64,000 nucleotides of DNA from Corynebacterium glaucum (GTDB lineage Bacteria; Actinomycetota; Actinomycetes; Mycobacteriales; Mycobacteriaceae), in the NCBI RefSeq assembly GCF_030408855.1, contig NZ_CP047358.1, forward strand, positions 2,170,001-2,234,000, given 5' to 3'. The position numbers were made by a program, and so were the translations under genes. Positions 46,612 to 55,115 of the stretch are shown here, piece by piece. Each line of letters opens with the position of its first letter. Positions within the stretch are counted from its first letter, which is position 1. Below the pieces are notes generated by a model, which was not told the origin of the DNA, did no database searches, and saw only the letters and a list, made by a program, of their open reading frames with translations.

Positions 46612-48825
46612 TTACGCGATGTAGCGCTCGACGCTATCGGTCAACTCAGTCGCGCCGGACGGCACGGACTTGATCTGCTTGCGCTCGCCCGGCTTAGCCG
46701 GTGCGGGGGCAGGCTTCTTCGCCGGCGTGGACTGGCCCGGTGCGGGCGCGGGTGCCGGTGCGGGGGCCGGTGCCGGTTCGGACTTCGGCGCCGGAGCAGG
46801 TGCTGATGCCGGTTCAGATTTCGGAGCCGGGGCAGGTGCCGGAGCCGGGGTTGGCTTTGGAGCGTCCTGGCCCAGGAACCAGAGCGCTGCGGGCACCAGC
46901 GGGATCAGCGGCAGGAGAAGCAGCAGCCAACTAGCGTCGCTGGACCCACCCGGAGTGGTCGGCGTCGTCTCGGTGGACGGAGTCGTCTCGGTGGAGGGGC
47001 CTGGCTCGGTCGAAGTGGTGGTCTCGGTGGAGGAGCCTGGCTCGGTCGAAGTGGTGGTCTCGCTAGAGGAGCTCGGCTCGGTCGAAGTGGTCGTCTCGCG
47101 GGACGTGGTCGGCTCGGTCGAAGTGGTGGTTTCGCGGGAAGTGGTCGGCGGGGCCAGCGGGGTCAGCGGGGTCGGCGGCTCGCAGGTGTACGGGTTGATA
47201 ATGGTCACCGCTACGTTCTGGGCCTGCTCACCTGCGATAGTCACAGTGACCTTGTCGCCGGTCTCTTCCTTACCGTTGACCTTCCAGCGCACGGGCTTCC
47301 ACTCGACACCTTCGACCTCAGCCGGCTCGACCTCACTTATAGTGACTGTGGAGTTCTTCGGCAGGGAGTCGTACCCCTTCAGCGCAGTACCCACAACCAG
47401 CTTGTCGGTGTAGGTGAACACGCCGTCTTTCGCCTCGCCGCCCTTAGCTTCCTTGGTGCCAGGGAAATCGAAGCGCGGGTTCACAGAATCCTTCACATTC
47501 AGGGTCACCTGAACGGTGAATTCCTGGCCGGCGATTTCCTTCTCGCAGCGATCATCACCGTCGAGTTCCTTTGTCAGCTCGAAGGAGCCGCGGTCAACGC
47601 CATGAATGGTCGCATTGATGGCCGCGTTGTATGCGGCAGTGCCTTCGGCAGTCTTGTCAAACGCAGATGCCGTGTTACCAAAGGTCGTCCCGAGTGCAGG
47701 CAGCCCCTCACCGGTGTAGGTAGTGCGGTACCAGAAGCGCAGGTCCCAACCCTCTTTCCAGCCGTCAGCTGGCTTCGGGATGGTGAAGGTCGCTTGCTTC
47801 TTGTCCTCAGCAATCTTGGCGTCGATGCTTGCATCCGGGAGACGGAACGCATCTGCGCCGGTCCAGTTCTCGCCGTATTGAATGGCGTTGTAGGAGCCGC
47901 TGTATGCGTGGCTGCCGGTGAGCGAATCAGTGATGACAATGCTGTCTTGGTCTGCAAAGAGACCGTACGGGATCCAGACCTCCCATTCGATGGTCTTACC
48001 GTCTGGTTGCACCTCGCCAGCCTTGCGGAAGTCGCTTTCCGGGGTGCGGGTCAGATCCGGGATGACCTTCGGCATGTTCACGGTCTGGGTGCGAGGCTGC
48101 GCCTTCGCGCCGTCGGTGATCTCGATGTCTACGGTGCCGGATTCATTCGCACGGGGCTGACCTTGGAAGGCTACGGTGCCGTGAACCTGGTCCTTGTTCT
48201 TGAAGTTGTCGTTGAAGGTACAGGTCAAGGTGAACTGGTCGGTGAGGACGCAGTTGCCGCCGTCGAGGTCGCTCGTGTCGTCGACAAGCTTTGCCTCGAT
48301 TGCAGAGGTGAGGGGGAAGAATTTAGGGAACTTGAGCGTGAAGGAGTCACCTTCCTGCACCTGGCCAATTGCCTCCCACTCGATCTTGACCCCGACCGGC
48401 TGGTTTTGGTACAGCGCGCCGTCGCCGCGTTTCTTCGCACCCTCACCCTCAGTGATGGCGATGCTGGTGATGGCCACCTTCGAGTTATCCGTCGGCTTCA
48501 GCCCCGTAAACGAGGGAGCCGCGGCGGACGAGCTGTCCGCGGCTTCGGAAGCGGCTGCTGCACCAGTCTCGGGCGCAGCACCACCCTCAGCCTGCTTTTC
48601 CGCAGCCGGTTCCGGGGTCTGGGACTTCGAGGCTTCACCGGCCTGCGACGCCTCTGCCGCTGGAGTCTCCGATGCGCCCGCCGTCGGCTCAGCATCCTGT
48701 GCACCAGCGGTCGGCGCGTTCTTAATGGCAAACATCGTTGTCGCCACAAGCGCGATTACCGTCACCACGGCAATCAGCATTCTCTTCAGGCCGGGGCGGC
48801 CTGCATACGCGCTATTCAAGTTCAC
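46612..48825 (-). CDS. MSCRAMM-like adhesin 2 with PSGATEL C-terminal module
   Basis: A 737-residue paralogue of adhesin 1. The signal peptide (MLIAVVTVIALVATTMFAIK) ends TAGAQDAE. A disordered Ala/Glu/Ser region runs to about residue 100, then an Ig-like A region with VAITSIAITEGEGAKK and GDSFTLKFPKFFP. One DUF5979-like domain (GSFELTKELDGDDRCEKEI) is followed by a short TSTEP stalk. The hydrophobic helix is LLLLLPLIPLVPAALWFLG, then PAPAPAP/PKSEP repeats, ending GERKQIKSVPSGATELTDSV then ERYIA. The GTG start has GAGGAGAG upstream. No LPXTG. Terminator and promoter are both its own. Confidence 0.85.
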   Translation of the reverse strand: MNLNSAYAGRPGLKRMLIAVVTVIALVATTMFAIKNAPTAGAQDAEPTAGASETPAAEASQAGEASKSQTPEPAAEKQAEGGAAPETGAAAASEAADSSSAAAPSFTGLKPTDNSKVAITSIAITEGEGAKKRGDGALYQNQPVGVKIEWEAIGQVQEGDSFTLKFPKFFPLTSAIEAKLVDDTSDLDGGNCVLTDQFTLTCTFNDNFKNKDQVHGTVAFQGQPRANESGTVDIEITDGAKAQPRTQTVNMPKVIPDLTRTPESDFRKAGEVQPDGKTIEWEVWIPYGLFADQDSIVITDSLTGSHAYSGSYNAIQYGENWTGADAFRLPDASIDAKIAEDKKQATFTIPKPADGWKEGWDLRFWYRTTYTGEGLPALGTTFGNTASAFDKTAEGTAAYNAAINATIHGVDRGSFELTKELDGDDRCEKEIAGQEFTVQVTLNVKDSVNPRFDFPGTKEAKGGEAKDGVFTYTDKLVVGTALKGYDSLPKNSTVTISEVEPAEVEGVEWKPVRWKVNGKEETGDKVTVTIAGEQAQNVAVTIINPYTCEPPTPLTPLAPPTTSRETTTSTEPTTSRETTTSTEPSSSSETTTSTEPGSSTETTTSTEPGPSTETTPSTETTPTTPGGSSDASWLLLLLPLIPLVPAALWFLGQDAPKPTPAPAPAPAPKSEPASAPAPAPKSEPAPAPAPAPAPAPGQSTPAKKPAPAPAKPGERKQIKSVPSGATELTDSVERYIA

Positions 48826-48910
48826 GCGGCTCTCCTCTACATTCGTCTAGGGGTCAGTTCAAGGTCAGTAAATGGAATCAAATTTTCAGACCTTAAGCAG
48901 TGACCGGACA

Positions 48911-48939
48911 ATTATGTGGCAATGCCTGAAGAAATGCAA
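48911..48939 (-). promoter_or_regulatory. Candidate promoter of adhesin 2
   Basis: Minus-strand TTGCAT (48939-48934), a 17-bp spacer, and CATAAT (48916-48911). The -35 is identical to that of the adhesin 1 promoter, which hints at common control. The predicted leader is about 80 bases. Confidence 0.58.
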
Positions 48940-49110
48940 TAACAATCGTAAGCAAATTCCAAGGTTTTCTGAACCCCCAGCTAGGGCCATTGCTTAACGA
49001 CGCCCACGCGAACCCCACTTCTCAAATCCCCTCCCCAAATCACCCCCGATCAGTGACCGATCAACAAGCACTCCGGCATCCCGGCGCAGCTTTCCACTTG
49101 CTGCGGCGCC

Positions 49111-49153
49111 CAAAACGAAAGAGACCGCTGCACGAACATGCTGCGGTCTCTTT
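49111..49153 (-). terminator. Terminator of adhesin 3
   Basis: An 11-bp perfect AAAGAGACCGC/GCGGTCTCTTT stem with an inner CATG/CGTG pairing, followed on the minus strand by CGTTTT. It lies 18 bp after the stop codon. Confidence 0.88.
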
Positions 49154-49170
49154 GTCGCTTTCGGTTGAGG

Positions 49171-52100
49171 CTACGCGATGAAGCGCTCCACTCCCCCAGT
49201 CAGCTCCGTTGCCCCTGACGGCACAGACTTGATCTGCTGACGCTCGCCCGGTTTCGCTGGCTGCTGAACCGGCTTACCCGGGGCAGGTTGGCTCTGTCCA
49301 GGCTGACCAGGTTGCACCGGCTGGCCCGGCTGGCCCGGAGTGGTCTGGACCGGAGCAGGCTGGCCAGGTACGGGTTGACCAGGCTGTACCGGCTGGCCCG
49401 GCTGGCCCGGAGTGGTCTGGACCGGAGCAGGCTGGCCAGGTACGGGTTGACCAGGCTGTACCGGCTGGCCCGGAGCTGGCTGCACTTCTTCCGGATGCTG
49501 CGGTGCAGGCTCGACCGGAGCAGGCGGGTTGGACGACCCCTTTTGTGCAAGTAGCCACAACACTGCTGGGACGACCGGGATTAACGGGATGAGCAGCAGC
49601 CAGGGGCTGACGCTCGAACCGTCAGTATCGCCACCCGGTGCAGGCTGACCAGGAATTCCTGTCGGCAGCGCGGGCGCGTCAGTCGTGGAAGGAGCACCCG
49701 GTTTTCCACCAGAGCCGTTGGTATCGGCTGCGCTGGTGGCCGTGGTCGTTGCCCCGCCGGTCGGTGGAACCGGAGACACCGGTTGACCCGTCCCATTTCC
49801 ATCATCCGGAAGCTCTTCAGGCGTGGTGGCACGCGGGGATGTTTCGTCGGTCGGTTCTGTCTCGCTGGTCGGCTCAGCTTCGCTGGTCGGCTCGGTCGGT
49901 TCCGCTTCGCTGGTCGGCTCGGTCGGCTCAGCTTCGCTGGTCGGCTCGGTCGGCTCAGCTTCGCTGGTCGGCTCGGTCGGCTCGGTCGGCTCAGCTTCGC
50001 TGGTCGGGGTCGGTTCCGTCTCGCTGGTCGGCTCGGTCGGTTCCGTCTCGTTGGTTGGTTCCGCTTCGCTGGTCGGCTCGGTCGGCTCGGTCGGCTCGGT
50101 CGGCTCAGCTTCGCTGGTCGGGGTCGGTTCCGTCTCGCTGGTCGGCTCGGTCGGCTCAGCTTCGCTGGTCGGCCCGGTCGGCTCGGTCGGCTCGGTCGGT
50201 TCCGTCTCGTTGGTTGGTTCCGCTTCGCTGGTCGGCTCGGTCGGCTCAGCTTCGCTGGTCGGGGTCGGTTCCGTCTCGCTGGTCGGCTCAGCTTCGCTGG
50301 TCGGCTCGGTCGGTTCCGCTTCGCTGGTCGGCTCGGTCGGTTCCGCTTCGCTGGTCGGCTCGGTCGGCTCAGCTTCGCTGGTCGGCTCGGTCGGCTCAGC
50401 TTCGCTGGTCGGCTCGGTCGGTTCCGCTTCGCTGGTCGGCTCGGTCGGCTCGGTCGGCTCGGTCGGTTCCGTCTCGTTGGTTGGTTCCGCTTCGCTGGTC
50501 GGCTCGGTCGGCTCAGCTTCGCTGGTCGGGGTCGGTTCCGTCTCGCTGGTCGGCTCGGTCGGTTCCGTCTCGTTGGTTGGTTCCGCTTCGCTGGTCGGCT
50601 CGGTCGGCTCAGCTTCGCTGGTCGGGGTCGGTTCCGCTTCGCTGGTCGGCTCGGTCGGTTCCGTCTCGCTGGTCGGCTCGGTCGGCTCAGCTTCGCTGGT
50701 CGGGGTCGGTTCCGTCTCGTTGGTTGGTTCCGCTTCGCTGGTCGGCTCGGTCGGCTCAGTCTCGCTGGTCGGCTCAGTCTCGCTGGTCGGTTCCGTCTCG
50801 CTGGTCGGTTCGGCCGGCTCGGTCGGCTCAGCTTCGCTGGTCGGCTCCGGACAGTTCAAAACCTTGTTAGTTAGAGTTAGAGCAATGTTTTCAACGCCGT
50901 CGCCGCCAACCATGACAGCGTTACCTTCGGGTATTTCGCCTTCTGCGGTGCTCCAGCTAGGTACACCGAACTGAAAACCTTCGATCTTTGGTTCAATCTC
51001 TTCAACGGTGATTTTTGTATTTGCTGGCAGCGATTCGTATCCCTTCACCGCCACGTCAGAACGGACCTGCTGTTGGTAGACGAAAACACCGTCGGCAGGT
51101 TGCCCCCCGGTAGCCTCTGCGGTCTTGAGAAAACTGAAATTGGGATTTGCGGAGTCCCTTACATCGAGGGCAATTTGAACCGTAAATGCCTGAGAGCTCA
51201 GCCTATCCACACATTCCGCATCACCTTCGAGAACCTTGCTAATCTCAAAAGCCCCCTGTTTAACGCCTTGACTATTGGCGGCAGAGGCCGAGTCGTAGGT
51301 GTGATTTTCAAGGTTGCGATCCGTGGCAACATCAGTTTGCACATTGCCTGCACTGTCGGAAATCCGCGCTTGCGCTCCGTTATTAAATCCCTCAGCATCG
51401 CTCGGGTAACCATCACCGTTGTATTCGGTCTTATAGCTCACCTTAAGATCCCAACCTGGCTTCCAACCACCAGCGGGAGGAGTGACCGTCGCTGTGAAGC
51501 CGCGCTCATCATCAGTCAAAGTCACGTCCGCATTTGGCCAAACCTCGGTCGAAAGATCGGGGTTTTGCTGGTAGACGTACGCAACGAAGGCCCCGCTTGG
51601 TTTTACGTAATCGTGGTTGGCGGAAGTGAGTTTGTCTGTGATCACGACTTCATTGGCGGGGTTGTCGTTATCCACGAAGCTTTCCGAGGGCAGAATGATG
51701 GTCCAGTCAATGCTCCTCGGATTCTCGTTGTACTCGATGTTCCCGTACTTCGAGAAAATGTTCTCTTTTCCGGCGGGTAGAACGTACTTAGCGACGGAGC
51801 CACCGGGAATTGCCAGCGATAACGGGCTGGTCCCCGGCTCCGTTTCAAACTCCCAATCCGGACCTGGGGCTTCTTTCAGCCCTACATTCAGAGAGATGGA
51901 ACCGGAAACGGCATCCAGTCGCGATAGGGAGTCGTTGAAACGACAATTCAGCGTTTGGGTGTCGGCATCAACCCTGCACTCGCCAGCCTTATTGCCACCA
52001 ACACTAAACGGGATCGGATCATTGCTACCCGGAAGGGCAATCTCATTCGGGAAAGCGATTGTCATCGTCTGCCCATCTTGGATCGACCCTTGAGCAGTCC

Positions 52101-52353
52101 ACGGAAAGGTCAATTTGACGCGATCATTGCCAGTCAACTGAGTCCCTTCCGCAATGGGACTTCCGCCCGTCGTAGACACGGACGGCTGACCAAACTGGAC
52201 AGGCGCAGCATTTTGCGCTCCCGCCGTCGGAAGTTGGCGAGCGCCGCCTACGCAAGCCGCAAGAACAGCGACCACGGTCAGGATAACGAGAAGAGCTTTC
52301 CGCCCTGAAGGCACGTGCGTATTCCTGGGAAGAGAATCCATTCGAAGAACCAT
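49171..52353 (-). CDS. MSCRAMM-like adhesin 3 with giant EPTSE stalk and PSGATEL module
   Basis: A 1060-residue paralogue. The signal region (ALLVILTVVAVLAACVGGA) ends LPTAGAQNAAP. Residues about 55-375 form the Ig-like A region. One DUF5979-like domain (GAFEISKVLEGDAECVDRL) covers about 375-500. Residues about 505-835 are almost only E, P, T, S, A and N in units such as EPTSEA and EPTNET. The hydrophobic helix WLLLIPLIPVVPAVLWLLA is followed by two 24-residue Pro/Gln/Gly repeats and GERQQIKSVPSGATELTGGV, then ERFIA. LPTGI before the helix is not an LPXTG motif. Start 52353 or, less likely, 52341. Confidence 0.85.
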   Translation of the reverse strand: MVLRMDSLPRNTHVPSGRKALLVILTVVAVLAACVGGARQLPTAGAQNAAPVQFGQPSVSTTGGSPIAEGTQLTGNDRVKLTFPWTAQGSIQDGQTMTIAFPNEIALPGSNDPIPFSVGGNKAGECRVDADTQTLNCRFNDSLSRLDAVSGSISLNVGLKEAPGPDWEFETEPGTSPLSLAIPGGSVAKYVLPAGKENIFSKYGNIEYNENPRSIDWTIILPSESFVDNDNPANEVVITDKLTSANHDYVKPSGAFVAYVYQQNPDLSTEVWPNADVTLTDDERGFTATVTPPAGGWKPGWDLKVSYKTEYNGDGYPSDAEGFNNGAQARISDSAGNVQTDVATDRNLENHTYDSASAANSQGVKQGAFEISKVLEGDAECVDRLSSQAFTVQIALDVRDSANPNFSFLKTAEATGGQPADGVFVYQQQVRSDVAVKGYESLPANTKITVEEIEPKIEGFQFGVPSWSTAEGEIPEGNAVMVGGDGVENIALTLTNKVLNCPEPTSEAEPTEPAEPTSETEPTSETEPTSETEPTEPTSEAEPTNETEPTPTSEAEPTEPTSETEPTEPTSEAEPTPTSEAEPTEPTSEAEPTNETEPTEPTSETEPTPTSEAEPTEPTSEAEPTNETEPTEPTEPTEPTSEAEPTEPTSEAEPTEPTSEAEPTEPTSEAEPTEPTSEAEPTEPTSEAEPTSETEPTPTSEAEPTEPTSEAEPTNETEPTEPTEPTGPTSEAEPTEPTSETEPTPTSEAEPTEPTEPTEPTSEAEPTNETEPTEPTSETEPTPTSEAEPTEPTEPTSEAEPTEPTSEAEPTEPTSEAEPTEPTSEAEPTSETEPTDETSPRATTPEELPDDGNGTGQPVSPVPPTGGATTTATSAADTNGSGGKPGAPSTTDAPALPTGIPGQPAPGGDTDGSSVSPWLLLIPLIPVVPAVLWLLAQKGSSNPPAPVEPAPQHPEEVQPAPGQPVQPGQPVPGQPAPVQTTPGQPGQPVQPGQPVPGQPAPVQTTPGQPGQPVQPGQPGQSQPAPGKPVQQPAKPGERQQIKSVPSGATELTGGVERFIA
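49316..49459. repeat. Two 72-bp direct repeats in adhesin 3 tail
   Basis: Units 49316-49387 and 49388-49459 are nearly identical and in frame, encoding Pro/Gln/Gly/Val-rich 24-residue blocks. They lie after the hydrophobic helix, like the Pro-rich repeats of adhesins 1 and 2. Confidence 0.9.
49846..50850. repeat. About 1-kb EPTSE-coding tandem repeat array in adhesin 3
   Basis: An interrupted array of GGTCGG, TTCGCTGGTCGGCTC and related blocks (plus strand), always in multiples of three bases. Units come in mixed 9-, 18- and 24-bp orders with larger higher-order duplications. All six reading frames stay open through it, which is an effect of the repeat and not evidence for other genes. Confidence 0.95.
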
Positions 52354-52556
52354 TTTCTGCTGGTTGGGAAACGGGGTTGCGGAACCCCAAGATGACCAAG
52401 AAGTTATGGAATCAACTTACAGGGATCCTGGCAGAAATGGAACTGGGAGAAGTGTGAGCGTGGACGTTACGGCTCAAATGTCATTCAAATAGAGCTTTGG
52501 TCTAAAACTATGTGGCCAATTTGGGTCACCTCAAGAAGTGGACTTCGCCTGTTTAA

Positions 52557-53846
52557 CTAACGCGTCATAACGTCGTGACGCACGATCGTTTGATCACGCC
52601 CTGGGCCAACGCCGATGTAGGAGATCGGTGCGCCGGAGAGTTCCTCCAAGCGGAGGACGTAGTCCTTGGCCTTCTGCGGCAACTCGTTGAAGTCAGTGCA
52701 GCCGGTGATGTCTTCGTCCCACGCGGGCATCGTTTCGAAGATCGGCTCTGCGTGATGGAACTGGGATTGGGTGAGGGGCATTTCGTCGAAACGCTCCCCG
52801 TCCACGTCGTACGCAACACAGATCGGGATCTCGCCGATGCCGGTGAGCACGTCCAGCTTGGTCAAGAACAGGTCGGTGAACCCGTTGACGCGGGAGGCGT
52901 AGCGCGCGATCACCGAGTCGTACCAACCAGTGCGCCGCTTGCGGCCAGTATTCACGCCTACCTCGCCGCCGACCTCTTGAAGGTACTCGCCCCATTTATC
53001 GAACAGCTCCGTCGGGAACGGGCCCGCGCCGACGCGGGTGGTGTACGCCTTCACGATGCCCAGCACCGCGGTGATCTTCGTCGGGCCGACGCCCGCACCG
53101 ACACAGGCACCGCCAGCGGTCGGATTCGAGGAGGTGACGAACGGATACGTGCCGTGGTCCACGTCCAGCATGGTCGCTTGGCCGCCCTCCATGAGCACGT
53201 GTTTGCCCTCGTCGAGCGCCTGGTTCAGTACATACTCGGCATCGATGACCATCGGCTTGAGTCGATCGGCGTAGCTGAGAAAGTACTCCATTGTCTCGTC
53301 CACGGAGATCGCGCGGCGGTTGTACATCTTCACCAGCATCTGGTTTTTCACATCGAGCGCGGACTCAATTTTCTGGCGCAGGATGGACTCGTCGAAAATG
53401 TCCTGCACTCGGAGCCCCACGCGCGCAACCTTGTCAGCATAAGTCGGACCGATGCCGCGGCCGGTGGTACCAATCGCGCGTTTGCCCAAGAAGCGTTCCT
53501 GAACCCGGTCGAGGTTTTGGTGATACGGCGCGACCATGTGCGCGTTGCCGGAGATTCGCAGACGAGAAGCGTTGGCGCCGCGGGCTTCGAGGCCGTCGAT
53601 TTCCTCAAAAAGCGCCTCGAGGTTGATCACCACGCCGTTACCCAGGATTGGAGTCGCATTCTCGGAAAGCACGCCGGCAGGAAGGAGCTTCAGCTCGTAC
53701 TTCTCACCGCCCACCACCACAGTGTGGCCCGCGTTGTTGCCGCCGTTGGGCTTCACCACGTAATCGACCCTGCCGCCGAGGATGTCGGTGGCCTTGCCCT
53801 TCCCCTCGTCGCCCCACTGGGCACCGACGATCACGATGGCGGACAT
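52557..53846 (-). CDS. purA: Adenylosuccinate synthetase
   Basis: A 429-residue enzyme converting IMP + aspartate + GTP to adenylosuccinate. Motifs: [16 protein letters not shown] (P-loop and catalytic Asp), NAGHTV (catalytic His), [32 protein letters not shown], and RTGWYDSV. Full length. AGGAGCAATGAA precedes the ATG at 53846. A perfect CCTTATATAAGG palindrome at 53856-53867 lies at the promoter/ribosome-site junction. It marks the return to core genes on the right of the surface island. Confidence 0.97.
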   Translation of the reverse strand: MSAIVIVGAQWGDEGKGKATDILGGRVDYVVKPNGGNNAGHTVVVGGEKYELKLLPAGVLSENATPILGNGVVINLEALFEEIDGLEARGANASRLRISGNAHMVAPYHQNLDRVQERFLGKRAIGTTGRGIGPTYADKVARVGLRVQDIFDESILRQKIESALDVKNQMLVKMYNRRAISVDETMEYFLSYADRLKPMVIDAEYVLNQALDEGKHVLMEGGQATMLDVDHGTYPFVTSSNPTAGGACVGAGVGPTKITAVLGIVKAYTTRVGAGPFPTELFDKWGEYLQEVGGEVGVNTGRKRRTGWYDSVIARYASRVNGFTDLFLTKLDVLTGIGEIPICVAYDVDGERFDEMPLTQSQFHHAEPIFETMPAWDEDITGCTDFNELPQKAKDYVLRLEELSGAPISYIGVGPGRDQTIVRHDVMTR

Positions 53847-53899
53847 TTCATTGCTCCTTATATAAGGGACTGAACCGCGCTTATTGTAGCGTGCGGCTT

Positions 53900-54805
53900 A
53901 TGCGTCTGATTCATTGTGCGTGCGCCACCGACGTGAGCATCCCCGGCACTGAGCGAGTGGGGCTGCCACAAGTTCCGACGCGCAAGGATTTGCGGTTTCT
54001 CGATTCGGTTGCCAAAGAGTGCATGCTTAGCGACGACACGCCCTCCCTCGCCGACATCCAATCCCGCCCAGATGTCGCCTACCTTGGTGAGCCGCAGTTT
54101 GCCACGCAGCAACCGGACGAACGCCTCCGCATCATCGTCTCGGGGACGGACGCCGCCCTAAGCGCAGTGCTCACCCGCATGATGCGCGCTGATTACATGT
54201 GGGTGGAGGTGGCCTACATCCCAGCTGACCACAACTCCCCCGCCGCGGTTTGTTGGGGCGTGCCCGCCGAGAACCCAGCCGCTTTTGCCGTTGAGGCGCC
54301 GGTAGTGCCGGCCGCGTGTGTGCGCACTGATTCCGGTGAGACGGTCGCTGGTTCGGCAGAGATATTTCACGGGGACGGCAGAGACGAATTCGTCGGTGAA
54401 ATCGTTGTGGATTCGGAAACGTTGGTGTTCCGAGACGGGGCCAAAGAGTCAGCACGCTTCTTTGGCCAGTTCGGTGCGCGACTTGTGCCCACCATGACCG
54501 CTCCCGGCCTCGCTTGCACCCCACTAGTCACTCCGCTTGACGGGCCTCTCGTAGGTTCTCATCCATCTCACTCTCCAAAGCAGCTCGAGTGGTTCAGCTC
54601 CACACCCGGCCTGGCATGGCTCGCACGAGGCAAGCAGGTACCAGCAGGTCAGACCGATGGCTCGCGGGTGCTTACGGGGCGAGCGGTTCAGACGGGCGGG
54701 GAGAACATCACGGTGGTTGTGGACGGCGTTCGGAAGCCGCGGCAGGTGAACCGCGCAACCTTTTATCGCCACCTGCGCGACATCCAGAGCGTCCGAATCC
54801 CGTGA
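53900..54805 (+). CDS. Conserved hypothetical protein next to purA
   Basis: A 301-residue soluble protein that I do not recognise. It has no signal peptide or membrane helix. It begins MRLIHCACATDVSIPGTERVG, includes QPDERLRIIVSGTDAALSAVLTRMMRADY in its first third and ends with VVDGVRKPRQVNRATFYRHLRD. The LRIIVSGTDAALSAVLTRMMR stretch followed by WVEVAYIP is the only region with a Rossmann-like or kinase-like flavour. A gene in this place divergent from purA is, as I recall, present in other corynebacteria. GTG at 53891 is an alternative start; no ribosome site is visible for either. Confidence 0.7.
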   Translation: MRLIHCACATDVSIPGTERVGLPQVPTRKDLRFLDSVAKECMLSDDTPSLADIQSRPDVAYLGEPQFATQQPDERLRIIVSGTDAALSAVLTRMMRADYMWVEVAYIPADHNSPAAVCWGVPAENPAAFAVEAPVVPAACVRTDSGETVAGSAEIFHGDGRDEFVGEIVVDSETLVFRDGAKESARFFGQFGARLVPTMTAPGLACTPLVTPLDGPLVGSHPSHSPKQLEWFSSTPGLAWLARGKQVPAGQTDGSRVLTGRAVQTGGENITVVVDGVRKPRQVNRATFYRHLRDIQSVRIP

Positions 54806-54815
54806 TTTTCCCTAC

Positions 54816-54831
54816 TGTGATAAAGATCACA
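54816..54831. promoter_or_regulatory. GlxR/CRP-type operator
   Basis: TGTGATAAAGATCACA is a perfect match to the GlxR consensus TGTGA-N6-TCACA. It lies 11 bp after the preceding stop and 285 bp before the PRC-barrel gene. GlxR is the cAMP-responsive global regulator of corynebacteria. Confidence 0.85.
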
Positions 54832-55115
54832 TACACGCTTTTTCAGTCAATCTTTGGCGTCTCGTTACCGATTCGCAATGGAATGGGGAGGTTCGGAGGC
54901 ACGGAGGCGTCGATAAGCAAATGTGAACCTGCAGGTAGACCTAGCCTTGATTGCCATACCTGAAGTTTCGATTTCTGTCGGTCGAACTTTTGTTTGATTC
55001 AGCTAGGCCCGGCGGTTGGTTGCAGAACGTGGCTAGGTTGGGACTCGTTCCCGAGAGGGAAGCCGCCCGGAAGTTACGGGCGGACTTTCAATTACTCACT
55101 TACTTAGGAGAAATC
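54832..55115 (+). other. Long leader region of the PRC-barrel gene
   Basis: With the operator above this makes a 310-bp gap. It holds one copy of the GTCGATAAGC motif (54909-54918) and a GCCGCCCG/CGGGCGGA hairpin at about 55061-55085, just ahead of the ribosome site AGGAG (55107-55111). The hairpin could control translation or protect the 5-prime end. No gene is seen. Confidence 0.5.

Larger units (their letters stand above)
48826..49170. other. Intergenic region between adhesins 2 and 3
   Basis: 345 bp. It holds the adhesin 2 promoter at 48911-48939 and the adhesin 3 terminator at 49111-49153. The sequence between them (about 48960-49110) is C-rich with no credible gene. Confidence 0.6.

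Noticed and set aside
49846..50850. CRISPR-like regular repeats
   Set aside because: Repeats are contiguous, variable in unit length, in frame with the adhesin, and have no unique spacers.
49638..50974. Long open frames on the plus strand across the adhesin 3 repeats (up to 410 codons)
   Set aside because: They come from the three-base periodic repeat, which leaves all frames open. They lack ribosome sites and give low-complexity products such as RSARSVPSRW.
49171..52353. LPTGI before the hydrophobic helix of adhesin 3 as a sortase motif
   Set aside because: LPXTG needs L-P-x-T-G; here it reads L-P-T-G-I, sits about 20 residues from the helix, and the other two adhesins lack it.
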